Shown here piece by piece: positions 11,976 to 24,900 of a stretch of DNA of 64,000 nt (its first letter is position 1; each line of letters opens with the position of its first letter). Source of the stretch: Atopsyche davidsoni (Eukaryota > Arthropoda > Insecta > Trichoptera > Hydrobiosidae); NCBI GenBank assembly GCA_022113835.1, contig JAILWY010000019.1, forward strand, positions 6,038,001 through 6,102,000. Direction: 5' to 3'. Both the position numbers and the translations under genes were made by a program. Below the pieces are notes generated by a model. The model worked only from the letters and a program-made list of their open reading frames with translations, ran no database searches and was not told where the DNA came from.

Positions 11976-14900
11976 ACCGAGTAACACAACACTCAGTGAA
12001 TCTCCAGCGATTTGCAATCTTATTATTATAATAAGTTTGCAATTGACCTAAAATGCGTGCTGACCACTGATTTGCTGATTTTGGTCGGCCAATGACCGTT
12101 CTGCCGGTTCCAATGCACTTCCTCCGCTAGGCGCGATTCTTATGAGGCCAGTCCTCCCCCGCGGCTGTGTCGCTTTGAGACACGGTCTCGTCGCTGGTCG
12201 ATACTTGTCTGCTTGCACTGGCAAGCTGGCCACGTCCAAAAGGTCAAATTGCGCCCTAGTTTTGTCCTTCTGTTTCCAACTCCGGTACTATAGCCATCGT
12301 CAGGTACATGCATATTTTGGAGTATTTTATATATATATTAAATAATTATTTACCGAACCGCTAGCTCGTCTGCATCTTCCGCTTGTGGTTTCCTACTCGT
12401 ACATATCGGTATTCTCATAGACCATTTAGATTATCTGATGATGGGTGTCTCCCGCTCCTACCCTCGCCCGTACACATCTCGGAGAAGACTTGTTTCTTGC
12501 AAAGCTGATCCGTCCCCATGCACCAAATATGTTTGTAGCACTTCAAAGCGCCAGACGACCTTGTCCAACGAATTGATAATTTCAACAATAAAAACAAGTT
12601 TTAGCATCGGGCGATTTATTATTCATCGTTTTTTATCGATACTGGTTTGGTCAATGACAAATAAAAAAAACTAGTCTTCCATCGGTCGGCCACTTGTGGT
12701 TTCACTTTCGTTCCCGAAAGGCTGAGCAGCTTTTTATGTATTACATGTTGTCGGGAGAATCTTACTATGGCCGCCTCTATAGCTGGCTTCAACCAGGTCA
12801 CCCGGTTATCTAACAGCCCCGTCGTCATCGCCAGCCGACATCTCTCCACTGCATGATGCAGGCCTCTCCCCTCGAAGCACCGCAAATAAGGGCCTCGCTG
12901 ACAGAGAACCGGATGTTCATCATTTTATTTACTTAGATTTTTTAACGGGATCGAACACAAACTTCCTGGTTATAACTTCCTCTGTAACTTTAGCATAAAC
13001 TTTAAATGTTTCAATATGTGTTTTTAGATTATGTTTGCATAATCAATCGGCTCGCACTTAACACCTACCCTGGTCATGTGTGTCGCGTATTATTTTCTCG
13101 TCGTTTCTATTGCTTTGAACATGCTGTCCACTCAATAAAGCGCACCCGACAATAATCAAAATTTCCACGCAACATTCTTCGAAATATAGCAGGTCGGATG
13201 ATGAAATATGCCGGTTCTGAGGAGAAGGCGATTGGGTTGGAAGCCTGTGAATTTAAATGTGTGAATTCACTAACTACACGCTGTTTAGCATTACGTTAGT
13301 TGTGATTATAGAACAATCAAACTAGAAAAAAAAACACTTTCGCGCATAATCTAAGTAATTATTAACACACCTGATACAATTAAACTTTCTTTTTTATAGC
13401 GTATATTACGCAACGACTGCTAAACATTTCCAACTCTGTCGTAATCCGTATACCCAAATCGGACGATTAATACGCAACTTGAATAAAAACTAGCGGTATT
13501 TTTTTTATCTTTATCGTCGCTCGATGGCTCTTCGCAATTTTTAGAAACATTTCCCTTTTGATATCGTGGCCTGAGATATTTTCGATAATCTATTTTCACA
13601 CCAAACGAAGAAAAAATCTTGATTTTTGTGTTATTATATAATGTATGGGGGCATGTGGGATGTGTATGAAATATTAAATAAAAATCATTGATATAGCGTT
13701 GTCGCTTTAATTTTTTTTAGAAAATGTTTATCATTCGGTCACTCATGTTAATGAGCTTCAGTCATTATCGTGCATTTTAATGTTTATAAATATTTTCCCT
13801 TGTGCTCGCAGTCTGAGACAGACTTCAATCATTATTGTGGCTTCAAATTTTTAGAAATAAATTTTAGTAGAAAATTTAACGAATTTCTAATCATCTTTTA
13901 CTATTTTACGTTTGCACAGATAAAATATTTTAAGATTTCTTTTTTTTATACCTGGTTCTTTTGTAAGTTGAAAAATATACGCAGAAGAGTTATATTTTTG
14001 CTAACATTATTTTGGTATCTCTTTCGTCATATCACAGGAAGGATGTGTGCTGGGATTTTATGATACAGATACGTATCTTGATTAATTTCACGATTATACT
14101 ATATAATGTTTTTTATGCATTTTACGCTTTACAAAACATTATTTTAATTTTGATTTATTCTTAATTAATTCGGAGCACTGCTGTTTATCTGCATCCTGGA
14201 GAATATGTATTTATAATAACTAAAAAAATGGCTACGGATTTAGCCACCAAGGTTGATCATGATGATAAATAATAATAATAGAAAACTAATGCATAATGCA
14301 CATATCAGTGTCTAAGTGCAATTAATCTACAGAATTATTAGATTTTAGTAAAAATAATGCAGTATTTTTATTTCATGATTGTTTAATTAGTATCGTTTTT
14401 GCACGATTAAATAAGTAATGCACATAAATCAGAGGCGTTTAAACCTTCACTTAATTAAATAATATTTTTATAGAATTTTATATATTTTTTGCAATTCCAT
14501 AATATCAAGTACTTTTGTGAGCAATTAAACATTATAAGTATGTAAAGAACAATAATTTATTGTTAAATAAAATATCAAAGTAAAACAAAATAAATAAATT
14601 ATTCAGTCTTCGAAAACGTGCAAAAACTCGAAATCATCCTGTATATAACATATATTATTATCAATATCCCTAAAAAATGTTTTTATAATATTTAACCAGA
14701 GCACAAACATTTATATTGTATAATGGGTGAAAGTTAAGATGTACTGTGATCGCTCATCATTTATTTTAACAATTTCTAACCACTACACACTGAAGTTGGT
14801 AATCGATTATAAATTAATCTAATGACGCCCAATTTCCCGAAAATCACTTAGAGCCGAGCTAATATTATTAAGTGGCCGGTGCCCTTCCCAGGAGCACGAT

Positions 14901-17900
14901 GACCGGCACTTTTATGCAGGTCGGGAGATACTGAATTATGGCCGGTCTTATCGGGAGTTACGGTGTGAAGACTTTTATTGATATGTGCGGACCGTGTCCA
15001 CAAGGACACGGCGAAGGCGATGCTAGTGGATTTCACGAATTGATGACGTCAATTTAAAAAATATACCGCCATGCAAATACTGTGTTTATATCTCTAGAAT
15101 TATATATATATTTTTTATTGGTATTATATTATTACATTGTTTATTTGGATTTATTATTAGGTTAATTATTTTTTCTGCTATGGTTCAAATCAAATCTGTT
15201 TATGGACAAATGTTATTTGTTTCATATGTGTGCTATTAACATATTTGTATTTTTAAATCAAAACCGGGTGGAGCAGTTATTATTTATTTTTTCACCAACT
15301 CTGTTAAAATCATAAAAGTACCTCGAAGCTAGACCAAAACTAATATTCTCCGAGAAAATACTTTTGAATGGGTTTTTTTTTTATCATTACATCAAGCTAA
15401 ATTCTTAAGACATCAAAGCAGATATTGTTTATCTACTACACCTGTAATGAATAAAAATGTATTGAATCTTAAAAAGTTGTCTGGTATATTTAAGACCTTG
15501 TTTACAGAAAAAAACATGTTAAACTGAGTTGGTCTCGTTTTAGCTTATATCTTTCCTGGATTTTAGCGTTTTGTGATATTTTGGCTGCTAAGTCCGCTTG
15601 GGAGTGTAAATCCCTCACGATCGGAAATATATCTGCATGTTTCACAACACACGGAACTCAGTTGACTCGGCGGCTATTCTTGTGGATTCTCTAATAGAAA
15701 GCTGCCGTGATCCTATATTGTTAAATACAAATACAGTAAATACAATGATGTCTGCGCCGCCTATACATATATATATATATATTTACATTACTACATCAAT
15801 ATGTTGTAGTCTAAAATGTTTACGGTTTCATCCCCATTTCGATTTCTACTACTTGTCAAAATGAGTTCAAAATCAATGACGTAAAATATTACAATATTTC
15901 AAGCCCTAAAAGTAAAAATTGTTTCTATGAAATTTCACGCGTGACAATAATGTTAATATTTTTCACAGTTTTATTTTTAATTCAGTTCTCAGATGTGAAA
16001 TTTAAATTCACTGCACGCCACAGAAATTTGCATACCATCTGTTGTTCTAAGCCCACCTGTGTATTAAATTATTCGCACTCGTCGTTGGAATATTCGAGGG
16101 TTAGCAGTAACTGTAAGCACACTATTTAGTAGTTACGCGTTTAAGTCTCGTAACTGTATACATATATATATATATATATATCAGAAATATGTTCAAGATA
16201 TAAATAATCGTTATAAATGAACGATTAAATGAAATCAACGGTTTTTAGGTGGGATCTGAACCCACACCTGCCTGCACCGGATCCTATAACCTGACGGGCT
16301 TATTAACCGTTAATCATATGTTATTTATTATTATTGTTTTATACGTACTTATGTTAGACTTAAACCCGTAACAGGAATCTAACCGGGCTCAACTCAACTA
16401 GTATTTTCAAATGACTACACTAAACATTGAATCGATTACCTTATAACACAGTAGAGCTGTGCGGGTAATGAATACGGATTTATTAAATATCTGATATTAA
16501 TCATCAGGGATAAAAGTGCACTTATCACGTAACGTCTGTTTATTGCGTGAAGTCACGTGACGGTTGGAGCTTATTTTGATGTATGCAGCGAGCATCTGGC
16601 GGGCGTCGACGTGAGAAACGTCCGAGATTTGATAGACACAAGTGCGCAAGAAACATGTGTGAGATATCTGAGGGTGTACTGCGTACAAATATAATCAACC
16701 AGTAATATTAAAAATTAAAAATAAATACGTACTTATAACCCGAACGTGTTCGCTGTGGGTGCAAAAGTTTTTTTTTTTTACGACACTTGTGAATTGTTAG
16801 ATGTTCTTCTTTCTTAGGTCTTCTGCTTCACCAGGGATGCAAATGGTCATGGTCACCCAATAACAACGGCTGTCAAAACCTACACACGTTTATGTATTGT
16901 GATCAAAAATAACCGTTTGAGCGATGTATACCCAGAGAGAGTACTCATTCTCGCGCTGTTAACGAATAGCACGCAGATGAGATGCACTTGCCGACATCAC
17001 AGATGTGATAATGTGTACCAGGGCACTCGAGATTGCGATCGGGCAGTAGGCATTTTTAATTGGAAGCCACATGCGGGAGACATCCTCATCCAGACACACC
17101 GAACGAGGAGTCTAAGAGCTACGCGCACGAGGAGAGGAAGGATAACGGGAAAAGCTGTTCCCAAATGAGAGTCCGATTTTTAATCGGAGGCGCAGACAGC
17201 GATGAATACGAGATGTGAATAAATGACGTCACAAGACTTTAAAATTATAAAAAGTGGGCTATGGCGTTATAAAACTGTAATTTATGAATGTTTTCTTTAT
17301 GCTGCCATAGCTTCTAAAAATCAACATTTGGTTGAGCGTAAAATATAAACGTAGCAAAAAGTACTTTTTTAATTCTAGACGGACTTCTTATTTCATGCTT
17401 TAAAAATAAGCAGTTTCTTTCTGATTTAATATTTCATGCAACGTTAGTTTGTTATGGGAATCAAAACATTTATGTAGGCATTGATTATGGTACCTTTTCG
17501 CCTTATACCATGATGATGGTGTTGACAAACAAATGCGAAATTTATCTGTGCTGTCATCTAGAATAAGTAGTAAAACAATTTAATTCCAATGCATTTGCCT
17601 CCTAGTTCTGTAAGATTGATTAAATTGAACGCCGATTAAATTAAAATATCCGTGATTTAGATCTTACTGCCAGAAATAGAAAATTGACGACGCTTACAGT
17701 TGTTTTATAAATTATTTAATAAATTCGCATTTTGACCCATACAAGTTGGTTAGGTTTATCGAGACATGTGCGAGTAGTTTAACTGACGAAATATCCACAA
17801 GTGATTACCTGCTAAGTAATCACTAATCGGCCTTTCAGGTTGCGGGCTTGGACGGCGGCGCGTAACTGATTTTTTCCAAGATTAATAAATAATCTGAGTT

Positions 17901-18320
17901 GCTGCGTTATGCGTCGCGCTGGCCGGTGGAATTTATTCCACTAGGTGCCGCGACGTGTCTATTTCCGACCGTTCCACAAATACCCCAGACTGCAGTTGAA
18001 TCCTTCTTGGGACTCCTTCTTGCCCCTCGGGGTGTTTGAACTTGCACAGAAACTGCACGCTCAGATTTTTGACTCACCGCACGCCAAGAGTAAAAAAAAA
18101 AATATTTTTTATTTTTTTGTTATATGTTCCAACGTTTTGGGTATTGGGGTGGATTTGAATAGTATGTGAAATATCAGTCGCTACAAGGATTCACCGCATC
18201 ACCTCGAGATCAATTTTGTTTCGTACCTGAGAGCGAGCGCACTTTTCCGAGTGATCGTAGAGTCAGTAATCAAGCAGTTTTCAACCTGAGGTCGACAAAC
18301 ACTTTAAAAATAAATAAACT
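11976..18320. other. no gene seen; possibly the first intron of PHLDB
   Basis: Mostly AT-rich, with one SINE-like fragment and AT microsatellites. If transcription starts near 10592 this is intron. Frames such as 13770-14063 and 16899-17168 are open but show no family match or coding bias that I can defend. Confidence 0.55.
16245..16315 (-). mobile_element. tRNA-derived SINE-like fragment, inverse
   Basis: The complement contains GTGTGGGTTCAGATCCCACC, a B-box-like motif, with ATAGGATCCGGTGCAGGCAG before it. No full cloverleaf can be formed. Confidence 0.45.
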
Positions 18321-18660
18321 AGAATAGTGTGGTTTACTGACCCCTCGTTCAGATCATGTAAGCTGATTGCTTTGAATCTTTTGATTACCCGCTTCTATTG
18401 CTTGCGGCCTCCTACTCTCATAGAGTAGTGTGGTTAGTAAGCCCTTCGTTTAGATAATCTAAATTGATTATCTTGAATTTCTTATTTACCTACATTACTT
18501 ACCTTTCGCTTGCGACTTCCTTCTCTCATAGAGTAATGTGGTTTAATAATCCCTTGTTCGGGCTATTAAAATTAATTTCCTCGAATCGTTTACTTACCTT
18601 CATCTATCGCTTGCGGACTCTCACTCTTACAGAGTAGCTTGGTTTATTGACTCATTGTAG
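18321..18660. repeat. tandem repeat, about 101-108-bp unit, 3.3 copies
   Basis: Units start at 18321, 18422, 18530 and 18631 with AGAGTAGTGTGGTTT-like text, followed by CCCTTCGTT..GAT, a TTTACC..TATCGCTTGCGG stretch and CTCTCATAGAG. Copies have diverged by many substitutions. The array lies just upstream of the first coding PHLDB exon. Confidence 0.8.
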
Positions 18661-18813
18661 AGTTAACATAAATTAATAACATATTAAATTATATCCAAAA
18701 TATTACTTCAAAATTTGTTCTTAGTAGTGGTTAATTCAACGTTTTTGTATTTATTCTTCATTGATAAATTTGTGCTGTATGATTTCATGTGTTTTGTTTT
18801 TTTTTCTTTTCAG

Positions 18814-18900
18814 ATCAGTACGATGATAACTCTATAGAGCGGCAGTCCAGACCAAGGCTAGAATGAAGTTGTAGGTCGAATAGTATCGACCAGGTCGGCC
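18814..18900 (+). promoter_or_regulatory. PHLDB 5' UTR segment with two minimal uORFs
   Basis: The exon begins after a long pyrimidine tract ending TTTTCAG (acceptor at 18811-18813), so at least one non-coding exon must lie upstream. Before the main ATG there are two tiny reading frames: 18823-18837 (ATG plus three codons, then TAG) and 18863-18874 (ATG plus two codons, then TAG). Both stop before 18901. They could reduce or tune initiation at the main start; this is inference. Confidence 0.6.
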
Positions 18901-21900
18901 ATGTCCGGGCTGCAGCCACAGCTAGAAGCTGAAACTGCTGGTGTGGACGTCCAGGAGCGAGGCAATTCCCTCAGGTAGGCGAACCCTGAATGAGTACTCT
19001 TCCGCATTTTCAGTAAAAATGGTCATAATGTAACATAATTATTCATCCTAATAAAAAAAATATATTAGTATTTGAAAAGCTGCACTGAAAACACTCGGCC
19101 ACTTTGAATTCAACGCCATTTTAGAAAAATTCACTCGTCTCCTCTATCCAACTCGATCTGATAGGAAGCTGTAAGTATTTGTTTACATTCCAGAGTTGCC
19201 ACGAACACGCCCCACCTAGTGAGCTTAGGCTGCGGGCGACTCAGCACTGCTGTAACTATTCATCCTATTAAACAAGGTAATGAACCGTTCATATTCTATC
19301 CAACCTCAACATTTTATCTGCCCAAGTGCAGTTTTTTTTGAAAACTGAACTGAAAACATATTTATCTTAAGCACTTACATAAATGAATCTTTTTGTGATT
19401 TCAGGTAGAGTGACTATTGGCTCCAACGGCAGCTGTGACATTCCTCTCCAGGGCACGGGAGTGCAGCCCGAGCATTGCCGCATCGAAAACTCTAACGGGG
19501 TGGTCACACTTTACCCCGTGCAAGGGAGCACGCTGGTTGACGGAGTTAATGTGACCCAACCCATCAGGCTGTCCCAAGGTAAAATTAGTTCGGCTAAGAC
19601 TAGATTATTGAATATTCATTATATTCACATTTTCTGTAAGTCCATTAACAAAGACTTATAAATTAAAGACTCTTTGTGTTGGGAAAGCAAACACCAAAAC
19701 AAAACATGACTTTCAGAATTGAGGAATGAAACATTGAAGAAGTTGATTGTATACAGATTAATAACAAATGTTTGTTGACATAATATATGAAAATATGCCT
19801 GTGGTATTTAGAATTCCGTATGTTTATAGCATTTTGCAAGGCAAGTGGATTAAGGTCAGTGCACCACTATATTTATTAACAGATCGTCCAATCAGATGAA
19901 TCAACACTTGCTTATGTTTACGTTTTCTAGTAAAAATTATATTATTGATAATACCCATGGCACAACTTGTAATGATTAGTCACCACTATTCAAACATTCT
20001 TCTGATAAGTATGCGGTAAATTTATTTATGGTGACAGTAGTTAGTCATAGATAACACATACCGTCTTATATATTCTTATATCTCGAATTGTATACTTCCT
20101 AATTCTTAAAATCGATCGTATTATGTGTTTGAAAGTTTTTTAATTGTTTCATTGAACATTGAAAAATTCAACATATGTACATAATATGTGCATATGTTGA
20201 ATGGTTGCATTGAGCAGGAGATAACTATCCTGGAAACCATCCATTCGTCTCAAAGCACCGGTTTGTAATCTCACAATGACCAGAGTCAGAGATTTCCATG
20301 ACAGCTTATCACTAAGGCTTTGTGCCGATCCATTAAAAATCAATAGTCTTTTGATAAAACTTTATTTCTTTTTATATATTATAGTATACGAATAGCATTT
20401 TATGTGATTTCTGTCAGTTTTCACTTAGAATGTTGAAGTTTAATGAAGTTCAATAACTTAAATTGAAGGCGGTAACTCTTACAGTTTCCTCAATCATTGT
20501 AAATATTTTTTAGTATAAATTGTACATGTTCCTGAAAGTTCCATAGAAAAGATTTAAATTAACGTAAAAACTATTTTAAAAACACTGCGCTCATTAGATA
20601 TACAGAAACAATATTCAGTACTGTATATTAGACTTTAAATGAAAAAAAATATTCCTTATATTATTTCCATAAATATTATAACTAAACCTCAGCTTAAGTA
20701 TTTTTTTAAAATAAAAGTAGTTGTTAAAGCTCTGAATAAAATAATAAATCAAGTAATATTTCCAGTAAATATAGTATGAGGATTAGATTGATACTGATTA
20801 GATTGACTTAAATGATGGTAATTATCCATTGAGATGCGTTGTTCATTGTTTCACAAAGCTTTTTAATTTAAAATCAAAATATTAGTTTTGGTTTCATTTT
20901 TAGTAATTCCTATCTAATCACTCTCGTAGTTTTAAAGCAGTCGTTTCTGTTAGTTTTATTTTATCTTTCGTTGCGCTTATTAAAACATATTTTTTCTTAT
21001 CTTTATAATGCTTTAGACTGAATGTTGAAATATCACATCTCAGTTTATTTCCAACATTTACAAGGAGAGCACTATCTTATCATGCTTTATATAATTTTTA
21101 ACAGTACGGTTTTTAATATTTTTTAAAAGAAATCTAAGTTGACTTTAAAGATTTGGTGTCAATTATATTTTTAAGTATTTCTCAAGATGTAAGTTGATGA
21201 TTAGCTTTACTCTTTTACTAATACTAACACAATAATCTAAAGCTCATTATTTTATTTTAGGTTGCATGATCGGTATTGGGAGATCCAACTATCTCCGCTT
21301 CAACCACCCTGCAGAGGCAAACTTGATGAAATCAGTTTTACCAAATACGAGGATATCGATGGCACCGATACACTTTCTCTCCAATGAAGGATACTCGAAC
21401 CAAACTACTGACAACTACGACAACACTAGGTCCAACGGACCTCCGACAGACGAAAACGGAACCACTGAGGAGCAATACAAAGGAAATTATCAGAGAGACA
21501 TTGACTTAGCTGACTGCAACTTCATGAATGCCGACGGTCATACTAATTTGGAAAAGGAACTGGATATGACATACAAGGAACTCAGCAAAAGAAAGCCGCC
21601 TGTTGCTCCCAGAAAAATGTTTAGAGACTTTGATCAAATCTCAAATTCCAGTAATTCAGACCAGGAAATTGTTGCGCGAGCGAATACCCCGCCCAAGAAC
21701 AGCGGAATCATGTCGAAAGTTTCCAAGTTCGAATACTATGTGAGAAACTCACAGAAGACCAACAAGACAAATGGAAATAGCCAGACTGGTGAGACCATCT
21801 CTCCAAAGGTTTTCAGCTCAAACTCGCTTACTGTGAATACTCCAGCTAAAGATGTTCTTGTAAACAAAGACGTTCCATCTAATTTTAAAAATATTCCAAA

Positions 21901-24900
21901 GCGGCGAATTGCCTTGAACGAAAATAACGCGATCGATTCAAAGAATTGCTCATACACCAACGTTACTGTAAAAAATCAAGTTACTATGATTGATAAAAAG
22001 CATTCAAATGGAGGGGAAACACCTATTAAGGTGCAGAATGCAGATAGGGCTTTTGCATGCGGTGTGGATCAAGTCAATGTGACATATTCTCAAAGCTCTG
22101 TGCTGCGACCTGGGCAAGCTTTCAAACCTAACGTAAGAATCCAGGCTCCGTCACCTAGCTTTAACAGAAACCCTGTCTTTAATAGTCCCACCACAGCTGA
22201 TCCTCAAGTGCTGAATGGAATGAGCAATACTGGTGCTGAGATACAAAGAAAACAGGTATGAGTAACTTGTGTATACTGATAACCATGTTGTTATTATGCA
22301 ATAATATCTATTGTGTGATTATAAATGTTGATTTCTTTTTTGTATCGTAGGCTCAGTTGGCACGCTTGGATGATGAAAGTCAGAAGTTCCTGGAACAAGC
22401 TCGACTCGAGGAGATTCTGAATATGTGTGCAGAGTATGAGAAACAAATATCAATGGGTATGACTTAATAATTTTATTATTATTTGACCATTACGAATGTA
22501 AATTGAAATTAAAGTAAATGTTTGAAGGTCATTTTGATATTCATCAATAAACTTTTTACTTTATATACTTTTCTTTATCTTACAAGTTTGACAAGCTGTA
22601 AAAAATATCTCATGAGTTTCATAATTAGGTGTTTAGCAGTTAATTTTATGTGTATTATTTTATCTAAATCCAAGTTATACTACGCTTTATAAAACTTATT
22701 AGAAACCGAATGCATGTAATATAGTTTGTAAATTTAAATATCTTCCAGGAGTACCTACCACACCTACAGAAAAGAAAACCCATAACAAGATAATCACCAA
22801 TGGGTCTCTTCCGCGAGGTGTTCACAATGCTCCTAACATTGTCCAATCCAGCGACGGTTACTTCAGGTTAGCTCATTCCCAAGCAATACCCAATACAAAA
22901 AAATAATTAAGGCTTCTTCTAATTTTTATATCTATTTTTAGATTTGACACTGGTCACAATAGAGCTGATAGTTCTCCCCACCGTGTTCTTCCATCTCCAT
23001 CACCGAAACCCCACAGCTATGAGAATGTACAAATCGTTAATTACAATACCTCACCGTCTAACAGTCAAAATGGACAACACCAACTTTCAAGTAACCAACA
23101 ATATCAGTCGTCAAACTGTCAACAGAATCTCACAGATAGCAAAAATCAACAATTTAATTCTCATCACTCTAGCTATGAAAACTTCAGGGCCGATAATCAA
23201 AATGCTGCAGTCTGTAGACAAGAGAATTACGTACAAAACGTTAGACAATTTCCCATTACGGAACTGTCAAGCCCTGTTATGATAAGGAAAATTGCAAGAA
23301 ATGCACAAAATTCATCAAACTATGTGGGAAGTTATGATAGAAATATTCCTAAAAATGGAGAAATTACTTCTGACTTTATAGATTTGAGACAAGGTGAAAA
23401 ATCTGGCAAAATGATTAGTCCGTATGAAAATTTATCAGCTCAATTTATTAATAATGTACGAGGAAACGTGGCACCAAATTCTCCAAATTCTCACAGCCCA
23501 CGTACCAGAATAAAAACTACTTATGCACACAAAAATGTTGTCTCACCACAACACTTTGTCTTTCCATCCCCACCGCCTTTAGAAAATGATATGATTGGAA
23601 GAAGAATCGAAAAGCCTCGAGATCTCAATTTATCTGGAAATCATAACAACCTCATGAATGAAGGTAATAGATGTCACGGTATCGAACGGCAGCTCAGTTT
23701 AACGGAAGATATTCCGATGATTGATGATACTGAGTTTGTCAATGAGTTGGAAATGAGAATTGCAAAGCTGAAACCAGAAAATAGAAATGTAGAGGCAGAT
23801 GTCAGAGATTTGATAGATCCAGATAACGTTTTCGGTAATCATAGACGCAACTTTGAAGAAATACGCAGAGATCTAATCGCAGATATACCAGAGCTAGATG
23901 AAATACACCGTGATATAGATAGAAATCTAGCACAGTGTTCAAAATATTCAGGAAATTCTGCGATTAAAAATAGCTTGAACGAAAATCTGCAGAAGATAAA
24001 TGAAGATTTGAAAGATATGCAGCTTGTTGATGATGTGTTTGTTGCTAAAGATGCTGAAGGTGAGGCCACAGAGTCGTCAGCTCCTCCTCCCTGCAGTGGA
24101 GTTGTCCTGACTGACGTGGAAATCAAAGTGGCTAGAGATGACACATCTTCAAAGTTGGAAACGCTGCGCTGCGAGAGAAAGAGAGTTTTGTCTGAAATAC
24201 ACAAGGTCAAATGCAGAATGGCTGATATTCGATTGCAAGAAGATGATATCTTGAGAGAGGTGAGACTTTTAATAATTAACATTTATATATTTTAATATTG
24301 GGAAAATAAATGTTTTTTTTTATCATGAAACACAAAACAAAAGCTCATTGAGACTACGACATATTATTTCGTTTTTGAATTCTTGACGATAATTACAATA
24401 TGCTGTGTATCTGAAGAATCCTTTTAAAGAATACATTCTTCGTAGTGAAGTGAACCAAAACTAACCGTGGTAAATAATAGACAGATACTAAGAAAGTCGC
24501 CACTTTCTGCCAAAAAATGACCACTATCAACTTCCATAGATATCTGATTCTATTGGTTTGGTCATGTGACCAAACCAATAGAATCAGCCATGTGGCTGTA
24601 CTCTCGTGAGGTTTTTATTGATATGCATCTATATCAAGTGAATAAAAATACTTAGCTTGCGAATCATGTCTTTAGTTTTGTAACTTGTCATTTGTTTTAT
24701 TTAAAATATGGTAGTAATTTTTTGTATCATATCTATTATTTAATACTTTGCTTTGCGCTCGTATTGGTTATGTTAATAATCGAATGTTAAAACCTGTGTA
24801 GTATTATTATAAATCTATTTAATAAAATCACACAAGGTTTTAATATTCGACGATTACAGTCAAAAACTAATATCGTTTAAACTAAGTAACAGCTTGCGGA

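Noticed and set aside
16899..17168. 89-codon frame on the + strand
   Set aside because: No conserved motif, no splice partner and no promoter; length is within chance for this composition.
18321..18660. Regular repeats considered as a CRISPR array
   Set aside because: Units are contiguous, about 100 bp and diverged, without constant repeats and unique spacers, and the DNA is from an insect.
23839..24282. 147-codon frame on the - strand
   Set aside because: Antisense of PHLDB exon 7, no family match or splice context.
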